This document shows positions 44,639-53,957 of a stretch of DNA of 64,000 bases, one piece after another. The number at the start of each line of letters is the position of its first letter. Within the stretch, counting starts at the first letter, position 1. Below the pieces are notes generated by a model that saw nothing but the letters and a program-made list of their open reading frames with translations, was not told the DNA's origin and did not search any database. The stretch spans positions 124,001 to 188,000 of the forward strand of contig JAIOPI010000004.1 of NCBI GenBank assembly GCA_021413965.1, read 5' to 3'. A program made the position numbers and the translations under genes. This DNA is from Lentisphaerota bacterium (GTDB lineage Bacteria; Verrucomicrobiota; Kiritimatiellia; UBA8416; JAIOPI01).

Positions 44639-45832
44639 ATGTTTGAGTCCATTGCACCTGCTCCGGCCGATGCCATCCTCGGATTGACCGCCGCCTTTCA
44701 AAAAGACCCCAGTCCCACCAAGGTGAACCTGGGGGTCGGCGTCTACAAGGACGCGGCCGGAACCACCCCCATTCTGGCGAGCGTCAAGACGGCTGAAGGC
44801 CGGATCCTGGAATCCGCCAAGACGAAGTCCTACATGCCCATCGGCGGCGACCCGGCCTACGGCAAGCTCGTCCAGGACATGATCCTCGGTGAGGGCCACG
44901 AGGCCATCACGGCCGGCCGCGTACGCACGGCCCATACCCCCGGCGGCACGGGCGCCCTGCGCGTCGGCGCGGACTTCCTGAAAAAATTCTTCCCCAACGC
45001 CACCGTCTGGATCAGCAAGCCGACGTGGGCCAACCACCGCGGCATTTTCCAGGCCGCCGGCTTCAAGGTGGAGGAGTATCCCTACTACGATCCCAAGACC
45101 AAGGGCCTGGATTTCCCCGCCATGCGCACCGCGCTCGGGCAGATCAAGGCAGGCGACATCGTGCTGCTGCACGTCTGCTGCCACAACCCCACGGGCGTCG
45201 ACCTCGATCAGGCTCAGTGGAAAGAAGTCGCGGCCCTGGGCGGCCGCCAGGGCTGGATCCCGTTCCTGGATTTCGCCTACCAGGGGCTCGGCGACAGCGT
45301 CGAGGCCGATCGCCAGGGCCTGCTGGCCATGGCCGCCACGTGCCCGGAAATGCTGGTCTCCAGCTCGTTCTCCAAGAACTTCGGGCTCTACCAGGACCGC
45401 ACCGGCGCGCTGTCGCTCTTCGCGCGCGATGCCAAGCAGGCCGAAGCCTGTTTCAGCAACCTGGAGATTGTGGTCCGCGTGAATTACTCGAACCCGGCCG
45501 CGCACGGCGGGCTGATCGTGACCACGATTCTGTCCGACCCGGCGCTGAAGGCGCAGTGGCGCGGGGAACTCGACGCCATGCGCAATCGCATTGCGAGCGT
45601 GCGCGCCGAACTGGTTCGCGCGCTGCAGCAATCGGGCATCGCGCAGGACTTCAGCTTCATCGAGCGGCAGAAGGGCATGTTCTCCTTCAGCGGGCTGTCC
45701 GACGCGCAGGTTCAGTTCCTGCGCGAGAAGAAGGCCGTGTACGTCGTGGGCGGTGGCCGCATCAACGTGGCCGGCATCACCCCGAAGAACATCGGCTACC
45801 TCTGCGCCTCGATCCGCGAAGCGCTTGGCTGA
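44639..45832 (+). CDS. aspC: Aspartate/aromatic aminotransferase (class I, AspC/TyrB type)
   Basis: 397 residues, collinear with E. coli AspC/TyrB: MFESIAPAPADAILGLTAAF, KVNLGVGVYKDAAGTTPIL, TPGGTGALRVGADF, CCHNPTG and SSSFSKNFGLYQDRTGALS, with the PLP-binding Lys at about residue 246. It transfers amino groups between aspartate or aromatic amino acids and 2-oxoglutarate in the cytoplasm. AAGGAG at 44624-44629 precedes the ATG. It stands alone, not obviously connected to the sugar island. The aspartate versus tyrosine preference cannot be decided here. Confidence 0.93.
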   Translation: MFESIAPAPADAILGLTAAFQKDPSPTKVNLGVGVYKDAAGTTPILASVKTAEGRILESAKTKSYMPIGGDPAYGKLVQDMILGEGHEAITAGRVRTAHTPGGTGALRVGADFLKKFFPNATVWISKPTWANHRGIFQAAGFKVEEYPYYDPKTKGLDFPAMRTALGQIKAGDIVLLHVCCHNPTGVDLDQAQWKEVAALGGRQGWIPFLDFAYQGLGDSVEADRQGLLAMAATCPEMLVSSSFSKNFGLYQDRTGALSLFARDAKQAEACFSNLEIVVRVNYSNPAAHGGLIVTTILSDPALKAQWRGELDAMRNRIASVRAELVRALQQSGIAQDFSFIERQKGMFSFSGLSDAQVQFLREKKAVYVVGGGRINVAGITPKNIGYLCASIREALG

Positions 45833-46268
45833 CAAGGCGCGCTCCGCCGAACACCGATCCGCCGCCGCCCATGCGGCGCAAGCACAGATTGCCGGATTGG
45901 GATCTGGCGCCTGGCCCGCGGCGAGAGCGTCTGCCTCGCGCCACGAAGCGGTTGGTGAGCCGAGTCGTGTCTGTGCCCTTTGCGCCCTTCTTGTGGCCGG
46001 TTCGAAATCCCGTCTGATCGATCCGGCTTAGGGCGGCCGATGCATGCCTTGGCGGCGACAAGGCAACCGTCGAATGGCTCAACGCCAGCCACTTCCTCCG
46101 ACCCCAACAGCCACAATATCGGGCTTGCAGCCTGTTTTAGACGCCTATAAATGGCATCTAAGGTATATTTCGCAGCCCAAGTATGCCGCAACTAATTATC
46201 TATTCGACACTTGTAGACGGTAGTCGTCGCCTGGTGTGCCGCTTTCTAATCGGTGAATACTTGATCGT
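45833..46268. other. Intergenic gap between convergent genes, with a possible terminator hairpin
   Basis: 436 bp without a recognised gene. TTAGACGCC (46137-46145) and GGCATCTAA (46153-46161) can pair with one mismatch around a seven-base loop. The 46130-46260 stretch is clearly more AT-rich than its surroundings. A weak bidirectional terminator is possible. Confidence 0.35.
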
Positions 46269-47306
46269 TCAAAAGTCCGCGATGCGTTGGATGACCCAGA
46301 ACATGGCCATGGCGCCGATGGCGTAAGGTGGGATGAGCTTGGACCACTGGGGCGTGGGAAGACGCACGCGCCGCGCCAACGCGAAGAGCGAGAGGACGGC
46401 ACCAATGAACAGGAAGTGGCCCAGTTCCACTCCGATGCTGAAGAATAGCAGCGCCGTGGGAATATGTCCGTCCGGCAAGCCGGCATCGCTCAGCCCACTG
46501 GCAAATCCCAGGCCGTGCATCAATCCGAACGTCAGTGCTACAATCCACGGCGCCCGGGAAGTAAGGCCCATCCGCCCCCGCTGGCCGTGCACAATCTCGG
46601 CCGCCACGAAGACGATGCTCAAGGCGATGGAGGCTTCGACCGGTCGCTGCGGGATGTGGACGTAGCCGAGCGTTGCCAGCGTGAGGGTGATGCTGTGGGA
46701 AATGGTGAAGGCGGTCACGGTCTTGAGAAGTGTCCAGTGGCGAGTGTCGAGTGAGAGGCGCAGAACCTCGGTCCGCGCCGTGGCCCCAGGCCCCAAGCAG
46801 ATGAAAATCAGCGCGAGCACAAACAAGAGATGATCGATGCCCGATAGGATGTGTTCGACGCCGAGTACGATGTACGTCCGGGCGACCTCCGACTGGCGTG
46901 GCGCGGCTTCCACCAGCAGCGAAGGCGCGGACGGTGTGAGGCGGGTGACTTGCGCCGTGCCGTCCAGCCGCTCCAGGCGCACGAGCACGTCGACCACGGT
47001 TCCGCTGAGCCCGGCGATATGGATCGTACCGCCGCTGAGTCCGCCTGGGCACTGCACCGTCCAGCGCTCGGTATAAGCGTTGTTCAGCATGGAACCGCGC
47101 GGAGGCGTCAGGTTGGTGCAGGCCACCGGGAATTCCACATACAGCCCGAAGCGCAAGGTCTCCCCCTGGCCCGGCACCTTCCACAACACGTCGTACGTCT
47201 CTGGCGCGGTCTGGCGCAGTTCCAAGTACGCAGGCCGGATCTCGTGCGCGAATCCACCCGTTGCGGAGGCGGCAAATAGAGCCAAGATGCAAAGTACGCG
47301 TCTCAT
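46269..47306 (-). CDS. HupE/UreJ-family membrane protein with extended N-terminal domain
   Basis: 345 residues: signal peptide (CILALFAASATGGFA), an N-terminal periplasmic domain of about 140 residues starting HEIRPAYLELRQ, then a HupE/UreJ-like membrane domain with GVEHILSGIDHLLFVLALIF, TAFTISHSITLTLA and LTFGLMHGLGFASGL, whose His residues resemble metal-transport sites. HupE/UreJ proteins are linked to nickel or other metal uptake. The long variant with the N-terminal domain occurs near PpiC-type isomerase and DUF3604 genes in other bacteria (established association, recalled rather than searched). It overlaps the preceding gene by four bases (ATGA). Confidence 0.82.
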   Translation of the reverse strand: MRRVLCILALFAASATGGFAHEIRPAYLELRQTAPETYDVLWKVPGQGETLRFGLYVEFPVACTNLTPPRGSMLNNAYTERWTVQCPGGLSGGTIHIAGLSGTVVDVLVRLERLDGTAQVTRLTPSAPSLLVEAAPRQSEVARTYIVLGVEHILSGIDHLLFVLALIFICLGPGATARTEVLRLSLDTRHWTLLKTVTAFTISHSITLTLATLGYVHIPQRPVEASIALSIVFVAAEIVHGQRGRMGLTSRAPWIVALTFGLMHGLGFASGLSDAGLPDGHIPTALLFFSIGVELGHFLFIGAVLSLFALARRVRLPTPQWSKLIPPYAIGAMAMFWVIQRIADF

Positions 47307-47803
47307 CGTGCCCTCTGTGAAAGGCCGAAGCGTCCAAACGAGAGTCTGAACAACCCGTTCTCCCAGAGATTGCCCAGCAGGTTACCCATGCGGATCAGAT
47401 GCAGGATGATGTGGATGGCTTCGGCCTTCTCCTCCCCGTAGGCCTCCACCAGCTTCTCGCGCACCACGGGATCCGGATGGGCGTCGGATTCCGCCCAATG
47501 TTGGGCATAGGTCAACGCGAGCAACTCCGCTGGCGGCGTATCGGCCGGGATGGAGCCCGACAGCAGTTGGCGGAGATCCTCCTGCGAAGCTCCCGCGCTG
47601 AGCGCCAGGCGGGCGTGGGCATAGCTGCAAATCCGACAGCCGTTGACTTCCGTGACCGTCAGCATCAGGCGTTCGCGGAAGGCGGCGGGGATCAGCTCCC
47701 GAAGGGTCCGGACCACCAGGGTGCGCCGTTTCCAGATGAAGCGGAAATCCTCGGCGAACTCCGCCGGGTGACGATAGGCTCGGCGACTGGATGGCACGTT
47801 CAT
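47303..47803 (-). CDS. AhpD-like (carboxymuconolactone decarboxylase-fold) protein
   Basis: 166 residues, all-helical, with EVNGCRICSYAHARLAL in the position of the AhpD-fold CxxC-His redox motif. It may be a peroxidase or decarboxylase-like enzyme; the substrate is unknown. The MRMGNLLGN... C-terminal region is helical. It overlaps both neighbours by four bases (ATGA at each end), showing tight translational coupling with the PpiC-type and HupE genes. Confidence 0.75.
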   Translation of the reverse strand: MNVPSSRRAYRHPAEFAEDFRFIWKRRTLVVRTLRELIPAAFRERLMLTVTEVNGCRICSYAHARLALSAGASQEDLRQLLSGSIPADTPPAELLALTYAQHWAESDAHPDPVVREKLVEAYGEEKAEAIHIILHLIRMGNLLGNLWENGLFRLSFGRFGLSQRAR

Positions 47804-48672
47804 TTTGCCTGCGCCACCTTTATCTGCGCCCCCGCCGCCGCTGGCTCCTCGACGGTCACGGTGTAATGCTTGAGCAGTTCCTGGTAAAAAGTCTCGTTCG
47901 CTTTCCGCCGCTGCACATCGTCCCATTCCCGGCGCACGGCGTCGCGCACCTCCGCCAGCGCAGGCCGGCGGCCCTCTGTGCGTTCGCTGACGCAGACCAG
48001 GTGCATGCCGAAGCCGGACTCGATGGGCCCTTGCCAATGACCGGGTTGAAGGCCGCCCAGTTTCACCGCAAACTCCTGCCCAAACTGTCTGGCCACCTCG
48101 CTGGCCGGTGCCGACGTGAAAGCATTGTCCAGCATGAACGGGTCTCCAAGCCCTGCAACATTGGTCTCGCCACCAAACTGGTTCAGCTTCGCGATCAATT
48201 GCGCGGCATCAAGGGCCAGATTCTCGCCATGCTTCGCCGGGTCGAGATACAACTGACGGAAGGTGAACTGCGGCTCCACGCGAAACGAGTCGCGATGTGC
48301 CGCGAGATACGCCTCCAACTCGGCGTCGGTCGGCTGAATCTGGGCAGCCATGTCGTCGGAGATGAATTTCATCTTCTGACGCAGCCGGCGGCGGATGACG
48401 GTGTCGTCCTTGTCCAGCCCCAGCGCCATGGCCTCGCGGCAATAGACCTCCTCCCGGACCCGGTCCTTGATCAGCCCATTGAACTCCTCACGGGTGGGGG
48501 CACGCTGCCGCGTGCGGGTGAAGGTTTCCAGCATGGACGCCAGCTGGCCTTGCGAGATCACGATCCGCCCGGGCGGTGGCGCGGCGTTGCGGTTCAGCGC
48601 GCCATAGCCGGCGAAAAGCAGCGCTCCAAGTACGAGAAAATGGACCAGTGGTTCTTGGAGTATCCGTTTCAT
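47800..48672 (-). CDS. Membrane-anchored PpiC-type peptidyl-prolyl cis-trans isomerase
   Basis: 290 residues. N-terminal hydrophobic anchor (FLVLGALLFAGYGAL), a SurA-N-like helical region (LIKDRVREEVYCREAMALGLDKDDTVIRRRLRQKM) and a parvulin-like domain (FTFRQLYLDP ... WQGPIESGFGMHLVCVSER). It would assist folding of exported proteins, plausibly those encoded upstream. It overlaps the preceding secreted-protein gene and the following AhpD-like gene by four bases each. Confidence 0.85.
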   Translation of the reverse strand: MKRILQEPLVHFLVLGALLFAGYGALNRNAAPPPGRIVISQGQLASMLETFTRTRQRAPTREEFNGLIKDRVREEVYCREAMALGLDKDDTVIRRRLRQKMKFISDDMAAQIQPTDAELEAYLAAHRDSFRVEPQFTFRQLYLDPAKHGENLALDAAQLIAKLNQFGGETNVAGLGDPFMLDNAFTSAPASEVARQFGQEFAVKLGGLQPGHWQGPIESGFGMHLVCVSERTEGRRPALAEVRDAVRREWDDVQRRKANETFYQELLKHYTVTVEEPAAAGAQIKVAQAK

Positions 48673-49349
48673 GGTGTTTGTGGCGCCGACACGGGCGCCG
48701 TGCGGCTGGCGCTGGTATCGTCACTGATGTGCCGCGTGTCGTTGGTGCCGCCGAAGGCGTCGCGCATCACGCTCAGCATCAGTTGCGCGTCGGCCTGTGC
48801 GGGGTTCATCAGCCAGGCACCCAGCTTTTCGCCATCCACGTGTTGCGCCGTGAGCACGCGGTACGGTGCGCGCGCCCATTCGGTCAGGGCGCTGCGGGCC
48901 AGGCGCGGATCGGAATCCCCGAGATACGGCCGGAAGCGCTCCAGTCGCTCATACCATTCGGCATCGGTCGCGGGCGGAGTCGCGGGAAGACCGAGGACGA
49001 CATGGACGAAACCGTCGAGTGGCCCTCCCGCAGCACCCAGGCTGGCCCACGGCGCATGGGTGGACGTGCGGCATAGGATGCGCGGTCCCGCATCATGGAT
49101 GTCAGACGCGTTCACATGGTCGCCCTTCAGCACCGCGTCACCTTTGTAAACCGCGGCGATCTCAAGGGTGTCGGGTTCCCCTGTGCCGTTGGCCACCACA
49201 ACATCGTGCGCGTCCCGCACGTCGTCGGCCAGCGTGGGCTCCAGCCGGCTTGAGCCAAAACAGAGCGGGCAGCCCCGGACCGGTATCGCGCTGCACACGG
49301 CAATTAGCACGAGGGCACAGACAAGCGGTTCATTGGACATTCGCTTCAT
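48669..49349 (-). CDS. Secreted protein of unknown function
   Basis: 226 residues with a signal peptide (VCALVLIAVCSAIPVRG) and an early Cys pair, GCPLCFGSS. The rest is mixed alpha/beta with no recognised family: VVVANGTGEPDTLEIAAVYKG, HVVLGLPATPP, ERFRPYLGDSDPRLARSALTEWA. Its stop overlaps the start of the PpiC-type gene. It lies between DUF3604 and the isomerase, so it probably belongs to the same exported complex or pathway. Confidence 0.65.
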   Translation of the reverse strand: MKRMSNEPLVCALVLIAVCSAIPVRGCPLCFGSSRLEPTLADDVRDAHDVVVANGTGEPDTLEIAAVYKGDAVLKGDHVNASDIHDAGPRILCRTSTHAPWASLGAAGGPLDGFVHVVLGLPATPPATDAEWYERLERFRPYLGDSDPRLARSALTEWARAPYRVLTAQHVDGEKLGAWLMNPAQADAQLMLSVMRDAFGGTNDTRHISDDTSASRTAPVSAPQTP

Positions 49350-49378
49350 GGGACTTAAACAGGAATCAACACGAGGGA

Positions 49379-49419
49379 CAACGGAGGGACAAGGGCGGCT
49401 TTCCGGGCTCCCTCCGTTG
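49379..49419. terminator. Hairpin between DUF3604 gene and next gene
   Basis: CAACGGAGGGA (49379-49389) and TCCCTCCGTTG (49409-49419) are perfect 11-bp arms with a 19-base loop. It lies in the 81-bp gap downstream of the DUF3604 gene. No U-run follows, so it may be an mRNA-processing or attenuation hairpin rather than a full terminator. Confidence 0.45.
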
Positions 49420-49430
49420 CCTTCGTTGAA

Positions 49431-51380
49431 TCACGTTCCCGGCGTGTACCAGACGGGCGAGGTGTAGGCACGGTCGGTGACCGTCATCGGCACATAGTCG
49501 GGCATCGTAACGCCGTAACGCTTGGCATCGTAGGCCGTCCAGCGCGGCGACGGGATTTGGATGACGCGCACATAGTAGAACGCGAGTTGCCCGGCATCGA
49601 ACTCCGGGTCCTTCCAGAACGCCGACAAGGTCGGGGCGCCAATCGAGTTGCTGTAGGTCGCATTGGGCACATCCACCGTATTCCCCACGGAGGTCTTGCA
49701 GCGGCCATCGCGTCCGATCTTCCGCCCGCCGGACACGGCCACATCGAAGATGCGCTCCTGCGCCTTGCCGTCTTTGCCGAGCCAGCCTTTGATGACCTGG
49801 ATGCGGTCGAGGTTGGGGCCGTCCGGATCGCGCATGGCATAGACCAGGAAGACCGGCTGCTTGCCGGCCGGCGCCGCGGCGAGATCCCCGCCCATGGGCA
49901 CACCGTGCGCGTAGCCGTTCGCCACGTAATCGGCCCGGTCGAGGTCCGCCTTGGCGAAGTCCCAGCCCGCGAACAGGCGTACGGTCGGCCGGTCGCCCGT
50001 GGTGGCATAGCATTCCTTGCGCTTGAGCGCGTCCCAGATTCCCTCGCGGGTGTTCTCGCGCGCCCACACGCCGCCAAGGCCTGCGGCTTGCTCGCCCCAG
50101 ACGGACACCAGTGGCCCCTGCTTCGGGTCATTGTGCTTCATCACGAGCGGGGTCTTCCAGCGCTCCGGCGAGGGCAATCCGTTGGCAAACTCACCGAAGA
50201 AGTTGTCTTCCGGCGTGGTGACCACGCCGAGATGCGCATCGTTGCCGCCGATCAGGCCGGACTTGTAGGGGTTGGCTCCCAACGCGGCCTGGAGTTCCAG
50301 GCCGGTCTTGAGCGCCGAACGGACGTAGTTGGCGTTGAGCGTGCTTTTGTCCGCAGGCTCCATCTTCTGAAAATTCATGTCCCACCATTTCTCAAAGTCA
50401 GCGAACTCGTCGTTCGGTGAAAGGTAAGGATGGGCTTCGCCGTCACCCTTGATCTGCGTCGCCTCGAAGAGCGGCTCGTGACTGGCGCGAAACTCCGCAT
50501 AGGCCCGGTCCATGGGTTTCCCGTCAAAGGTTTCCGCATCGTACATCTGACCGTTGCTCATGTTGCCGTTGTGCGGAATGGCGAGCACCTGCCCGCCGGT
50601 CTTCTTCGCATAGGCATCCATGTACGTCCAGAGGTCAGCCGGGTCCTGGCTGTCGAAGGTGGAGAACGGAACCACCTGGCCCACGCGGTCCCCGCCATCG
50701 CGGAACACGACCGTGCGATGCAAGTTGTTGCCGCCGGGCGCGCAGGTCCATTCGAAACCGTGGAGCGTGGTGAACACGCCCGGTTGGTTCCACTTCTCGC
50801 AGGCCGACACGGCGTGCGCCCAGGCGCCGGCCGTAATCTTGCTCGCGTCGAACACCGGCTTGCCGGTCTGCATGGAGACGACGGCCTCAATGGCGGCTTC
50901 GACGCCTTTCTGAGGGCTCTCCTTGGACATTTCGTACCAGCGCTTGCCCTGCGGATTGGCGAGGAGCGCCGGGTCGCCGACGCGCAGCAGATCGGAGATG
51001 CCCATATACTCCGCATGGTCAGTGATGGACACCCAGTCCAGCGGCCGGTCCTGTTTGAAGCGCGTGCCGTTGTCGAGGATAACTTCCCCGCCGGTGGCCA
51101 CCCGGAAGAGGTCGTCGGGGGTCGTTGTGACGCCGAACATGCCCGAGTCGAAGGAATATCCCGTGTGGACGTGCGCCACGCCCCAATAGACGCGGTTAGG
51201 AAACTGCTGATCCGGGTAGGGCGCGTAGTCGGGCTTCACGGCTGCGGGTGGTTGGCGGGCGGCGGCAGGCGCATCCGTTTGGGCCATGGCGAGCTGGCCA
51301 AAGCCACCGGTCACCAGCGCCAGGCTCATGGCCGCCAGTCTCGTGCGCGCGGCGCTATGCTTGCGTGTGTTCATCTTCAT
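49431..51380 (-). CDS. DUF3604 (PHP-like) secreted protein
   Basis: 649 residues with a signal peptide (RLAAMSLALVTGGFGQLAMAQ). It matches the DUF3604 architecture: NRVYWGVAHVHTGYSFDSGMFG (His-x-His metal motif), WVSITDHAEYMGISDLLRVGD, FTTLHGFEWTCAPGGNNLHRTVVF, GGNDAHLGVVTTPEDNFFG, and the C-terminal RIQVIKGWLGKDGKAQERIFDVA. PHP-like folds are metal-dependent phosphoesterases, so a secreted hydrolase is plausible but unproven. The start at 51380 precedes the signal peptide. It lies 46 bp downstream of the outer-membrane barrel gene. Confidence 0.88.
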   Translation of the reverse strand: MKMNTRKHSAARTRLAAMSLALVTGGFGQLAMAQTDAPAAARQPPAAVKPDYAPYPDQQFPNRVYWGVAHVHTGYSFDSGMFGVTTTPDDLFRVATGGEVILDNGTRFKQDRPLDWVSITDHAEYMGISDLLRVGDPALLANPQGKRWYEMSKESPQKGVEAAIEAVVSMQTGKPVFDASKITAGAWAHAVSACEKWNQPGVFTTLHGFEWTCAPGGNNLHRTVVFRDGGDRVGQVVPFSTFDSQDPADLWTYMDAYAKKTGGQVLAIPHNGNMSNGQMYDAETFDGKPMDRAYAEFRASHEPLFEATQIKGDGEAHPYLSPNDEFADFEKWWDMNFQKMEPADKSTLNANYVRSALKTGLELQAALGANPYKSGLIGGNDAHLGVVTTPEDNFFGEFANGLPSPERWKTPLVMKHNDPKQGPLVSVWGEQAAGLGGVWARENTREGIWDALKRKECYATTGDRPTVRLFAGWDFAKADLDRADYVANGYAHGVPMGGDLAAAPAGKQPVFLVYAMRDPDGPNLDRIQVIKGWLGKDGKAQERIFDVAVSGGRKIGRDGRCKTSVGNTVDVPNATYSNSIGAPTLSAFWKDPEFDAGQLAFYYVRVIQIPSPRWTAYDAKRYGVTMPDYVPMTVTDRAYTSPVWYTPGT

Positions 51381-51426
51381 GTTTGTGTCCTCGCTGTTGC
51401 CTTTCCAACTTCTCCGTGCGCGCCTT

Positions 51427-52749
51427 TCAAAGCAGAATTCGCGCGCCAACGACAAATCCCGAAAGCGTCATATCGAGAGCGAAACTCTCATTTTCGTAGT
51501 CCACGTCCAAACAACGCCAGCCGGCCTCAAGGTCGATCCTCGAGGTCGCGTGAAAACCCGCGCCGCCAAATAGCTGCCAGGTCAGCCTGCTCCCCACGTC
51601 AAAGCCGCCGATATCGGCACGCGCCCCAAGGTAGGTGCGCGTTGTCAGATTCAGACGCGCGCGCCCCCCTACATAGGGGTCCACCCAGTCCTGATCCGCA
51701 GAGATGTCGGTGGCCGCGGCTTTCTCCATCCCGTCCTGGATCGTGCCCGCCAGTTGGCGTTGGGCCCTGTCCAGCGCGGCCTGCACCTGCTTCGACGCGC
51801 CCTTCTTCAGGTCATTGATGGATTCATCGGCGGCCGCGCGGATTTCCGCCGCGAGCGCCTGTGCCTTGTCCTTGCTTTGATTGATGGCCGTGATGCGGGC
51901 ATCGATGCGGGTCTTGACGGCATCCGCGATCGCATCGCGAATGGCACGGCCCACATCATCCACCTTCTCCTGGATGCGGTCCTGAATTTCCCCGCGGATC
52001 GCGTCACCAACCGTGCCGCGGTTGTCGCCCAGCGCAAGCGCGGTGGCCCCTTCTCCGGGGCGGCTGGGGGGAGCCACGGAGTCGATCCGGCCGAGGATGT
52101 CGTCGACGGTCTCCCCAACGCGACCCGACACCTCCTCGCGCACCATGTCCCGCGCGGCGTCGCCCACGTCGGTCTTGATGGCGGCCAGGTTCTGCGCCAT
52201 GTCATCCGCCTTGCTGCTCACGCGGTCGCCGACTTTATCGCCGGCGGCCTTGACGGTTTTATTCATCACGCCGCTGCTGATCGTGTCCACCGCCGCGTAG
52301 TCGGGATTCATGTCCATTTCGATTGACGCATTGTAATAGCGAGCGCCCACCAGCAGATCCATCCACCCGCGCTCCCCGGCCACCACACGGTAGGCCAGCG
52401 CCAGGTCCAGCACCCCCATTTCCAGCGTGGTGTCGATGGTGTTGAAGAACGGCCCGGGGGTCTCGATGTCCGTGCTGTACTTGCCATACAGGCCATCCAG
52501 CAGCACGCCCCAGCGGTTCTTGCGGGCTTCCCCGCTGAGCATGCCCGCCATGTCCAGACCCGACAGGATATCCGCGGTCGACAAATTGACGTCGGTGCGG
52601 AGGTCTCCGACGCCGGCCTTGGCGTCGAGGGCCCCCGCCCACGCGTAGGGACAGATACTGAATTCCCATCCGGCGTCCGGTGCAGGCTCCGCGGCGCCCG
52701 CGCTGAGCGCCAACACCAGAAACACGGCCATCCCTATACACGCTCGCAT
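51427..52749 (-). CDS. Outer-membrane beta-barrel-like protein with ~195-residue helical insert
   Basis: 440 residues. Signal peptide (IGMAVFLVLALSAGA), then amphipathic beta strands of a porin/autotransporter-like barrel (WEFSICPYAWAGALDAK, WGVLLDGLYGKYST, MDLLVGARYYNASIEMD), interrupted at about residues 150-345 by a Lys/Asp/Ala-rich helical, probably coiled-coil segment (for example VGDAARDMVREEVSGRVGET), then the barrel resumes (VDPYVGGRARLNLT ... FVVGARILL, ending in a terminal strand). The helical segment probably protrudes as a stalk from the barrel. It is first after the regulators, followed by the DUF3604 gene. Confidence 0.72.
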   Translation of the reverse strand: MRACIGMAVFLVLALSAGAAEPAPDAGWEFSICPYAWAGALDAKAGVGDLRTDVNLSTADILSGLDMAGMLSGEARKNRWGVLLDGLYGKYSTDIETPGPFFNTIDTTLEMGVLDLALAYRVVAGERGWMDLLVGARYYNASIEMDMNPDYAAVDTISSGVMNKTVKAAGDKVGDRVSSKADDMAQNLAAIKTDVGDAARDMVREEVSGRVGETVDDILGRIDSVAPPSRPGEGATALALGDNRGTVGDAIRGEIQDRIQEKVDDVGRAIRDAIADAVKTRIDARITAINQSKDKAQALAAEIRAAADESINDLKKGASKQVQAALDRAQRQLAGTIQDGMEKAAATDISADQDWVDPYVGGRARLNLTTRTYLGARADIGGFDVGSRLTWQLFGGAGFHATSRIDLEAGWRCLDVDYENESFALDMTLSGFVVGARILL

Positions 52750-52822
52750 CTCTTGTTCTCGCTTCCTTCCGACGCTCCGGCACTGCCGCACCGCGCATCG
52801 GTCTTCGATACAGTTCGCGTCG

Positions 52823-53209
52823 TCAGTGCTTCGCATGCGCGGGCGCAAGAGCGGCGTCGAGGGCGGCAAGCAGCACTTCCCGCTCGACAGGTTTCCTCAA
52901 GTACGCGGAAGCCCCGAGGGCCCGCACACGCTCCGCGGTGCCGGGCTCGTCGTGGGCGGTAATCACGATGACCGGCAGGATGATCCGGCGTGATCGGATG
53001 CCCTCCAGCACATCGAAGCCGTTGACGGCTTCCATGTGGAGGTCCAGCAGGAGGCAATCGGGGACCCGCGAGTCCAACGCGCCAAGCAGGTCGCTCCCGC
53101 GCGCGTATTCCTCGACGCCGAACCCCCGGCCAGTGAGCAACCGGCGCAGCGCCTTGCGCATGTCCGGCTCATCATCCAGTACGGCCAGCATCGGCTTGGA
53201 AGCGTGCAT
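52823..53209 (-). CDS. Stand-alone response-regulator receiver domain (1)
   Basis: A 128-residue CheY-like receiver: AVLDDEPDMRKALRRLL (acidic pocket), DCLLLDLHMEAVNGFDVL (phospho-acceptor Asp), VIVITAHDE and SAYLRKPVE (conserved Lys). There is no output domain. It lies after the FixJ-type regulator and before the outer-membrane barrel, matching the position of the receiver at 59145 in the mirror-image cluster. Confidence 0.9.
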   Translation of the reverse strand: MHASKPMLAVLDDEPDMRKALRRLLTGRGFGVEEYARGSDLLGALDSRVPDCLLLDLHMEAVNGFDVLEGIRSRRIILPVIVITAHDEPGTAERVRALGASAYLRKPVEREVLLAALDAALAPAHAKH

Positions 53210-53321
53210 GTGGCGGCTACCGTAGCAGGAGGCAGCCGCCGGGAACCACTAGACCTTGGTTAAGTAGGGAATGGCGCAGGGTGGCGGGATGGTGATCGGT
53301 GATCCGTAATCGGCGAGGCGC

Positions 53322-53957
53322 TCACCGCTCACCGCTTCTCCCCACGCCCAGTCGCTCGGCCGCGCGCACAAGATCGGCGAGGGACGCGACGGCCATCTTC
53401 TGCATGAGATGCGCGCGGTGCAACTTGATGTTCTGCTCACCGGTGCCCAGGTCGGCCGCAATTTGCTTGTTGAGTCTGCCGGCCACGACGTGCTCCATGA
53501 CCTCGCGCTCGCGGGGCGTGAGGGTGGCGAGACGCGCCGCCAACGCGGCGATCCCCGCACGGGCTTCGTGCCGGGTGTGCGCGGTCTGCAGGGCGGCCCT
53601 CACGGCCCGCAGCAGTTCGGCCCCGTCCACGGGCTTCGTCAAGAAGTCGGTCGCGCCGGCTTTGATGGCGCGCACACTCATGGGGATGTCACCGTGGCCA
53701 GTGAGAAAGATGATGGGAATGGCCATCCCCCGATGGGTGAGGCGCTGCTGCAACTCCAAGCCGTCCAACTCCGGCATCGCGACATCCAGGACGAGGCAGG
53801 CCAGTTCCTGTGGCTGACAGGCTTCCAGAAAGGCACGGACCGATGTGAACCCGCGCACCTCAAACTGATTGGCGCGCAGCAGTCGGGTTAGCGCCTTGAC
53901 CATCTCAGGCTCGTCGTCGAGGAGGAAGACGGTGCCGGGGGGTGGATCATTGGCCAT
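53322..53957 (-). CDS. FixJ/NarL-type response regulator (1)
   Basis: 211 residues. Receiver domain (VFLLDDEPEMVKALTRLL, LACLVLDVAMPELDG, IIFLTGHGDIPMSVRAIKAGATDFLTKPV) and C-terminal LuxR HTH (LTPREREVMEHVVAGRLNKQIAADLGTGEQNIKLHRAHLMQKM). The start at 53957 overlaps the end of the kinase gene by 11 bases. Phosphorylation would come from that kinase, and the likely targets are the downstream barrel/DUF3604 genes. Confidence 0.92.
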   Translation of the reverse strand: MANDPPPGTVFLLDDEPEMVKALTRLLRANQFEVRGFTSVRAFLEACQPQELACLVLDVAMPELDGLELQQRLTHRGMAIPIIFLTGHGDIPMSVRAIKAGATDFLTKPVDGAELLRAVRAALQTAHTRHEARAGIAALAARLATLTPREREVMEHVVAGRLNKQIAADLGTGEQNIKLHRAHLMQKMAVASLADLVRAAERLGVGRSGER

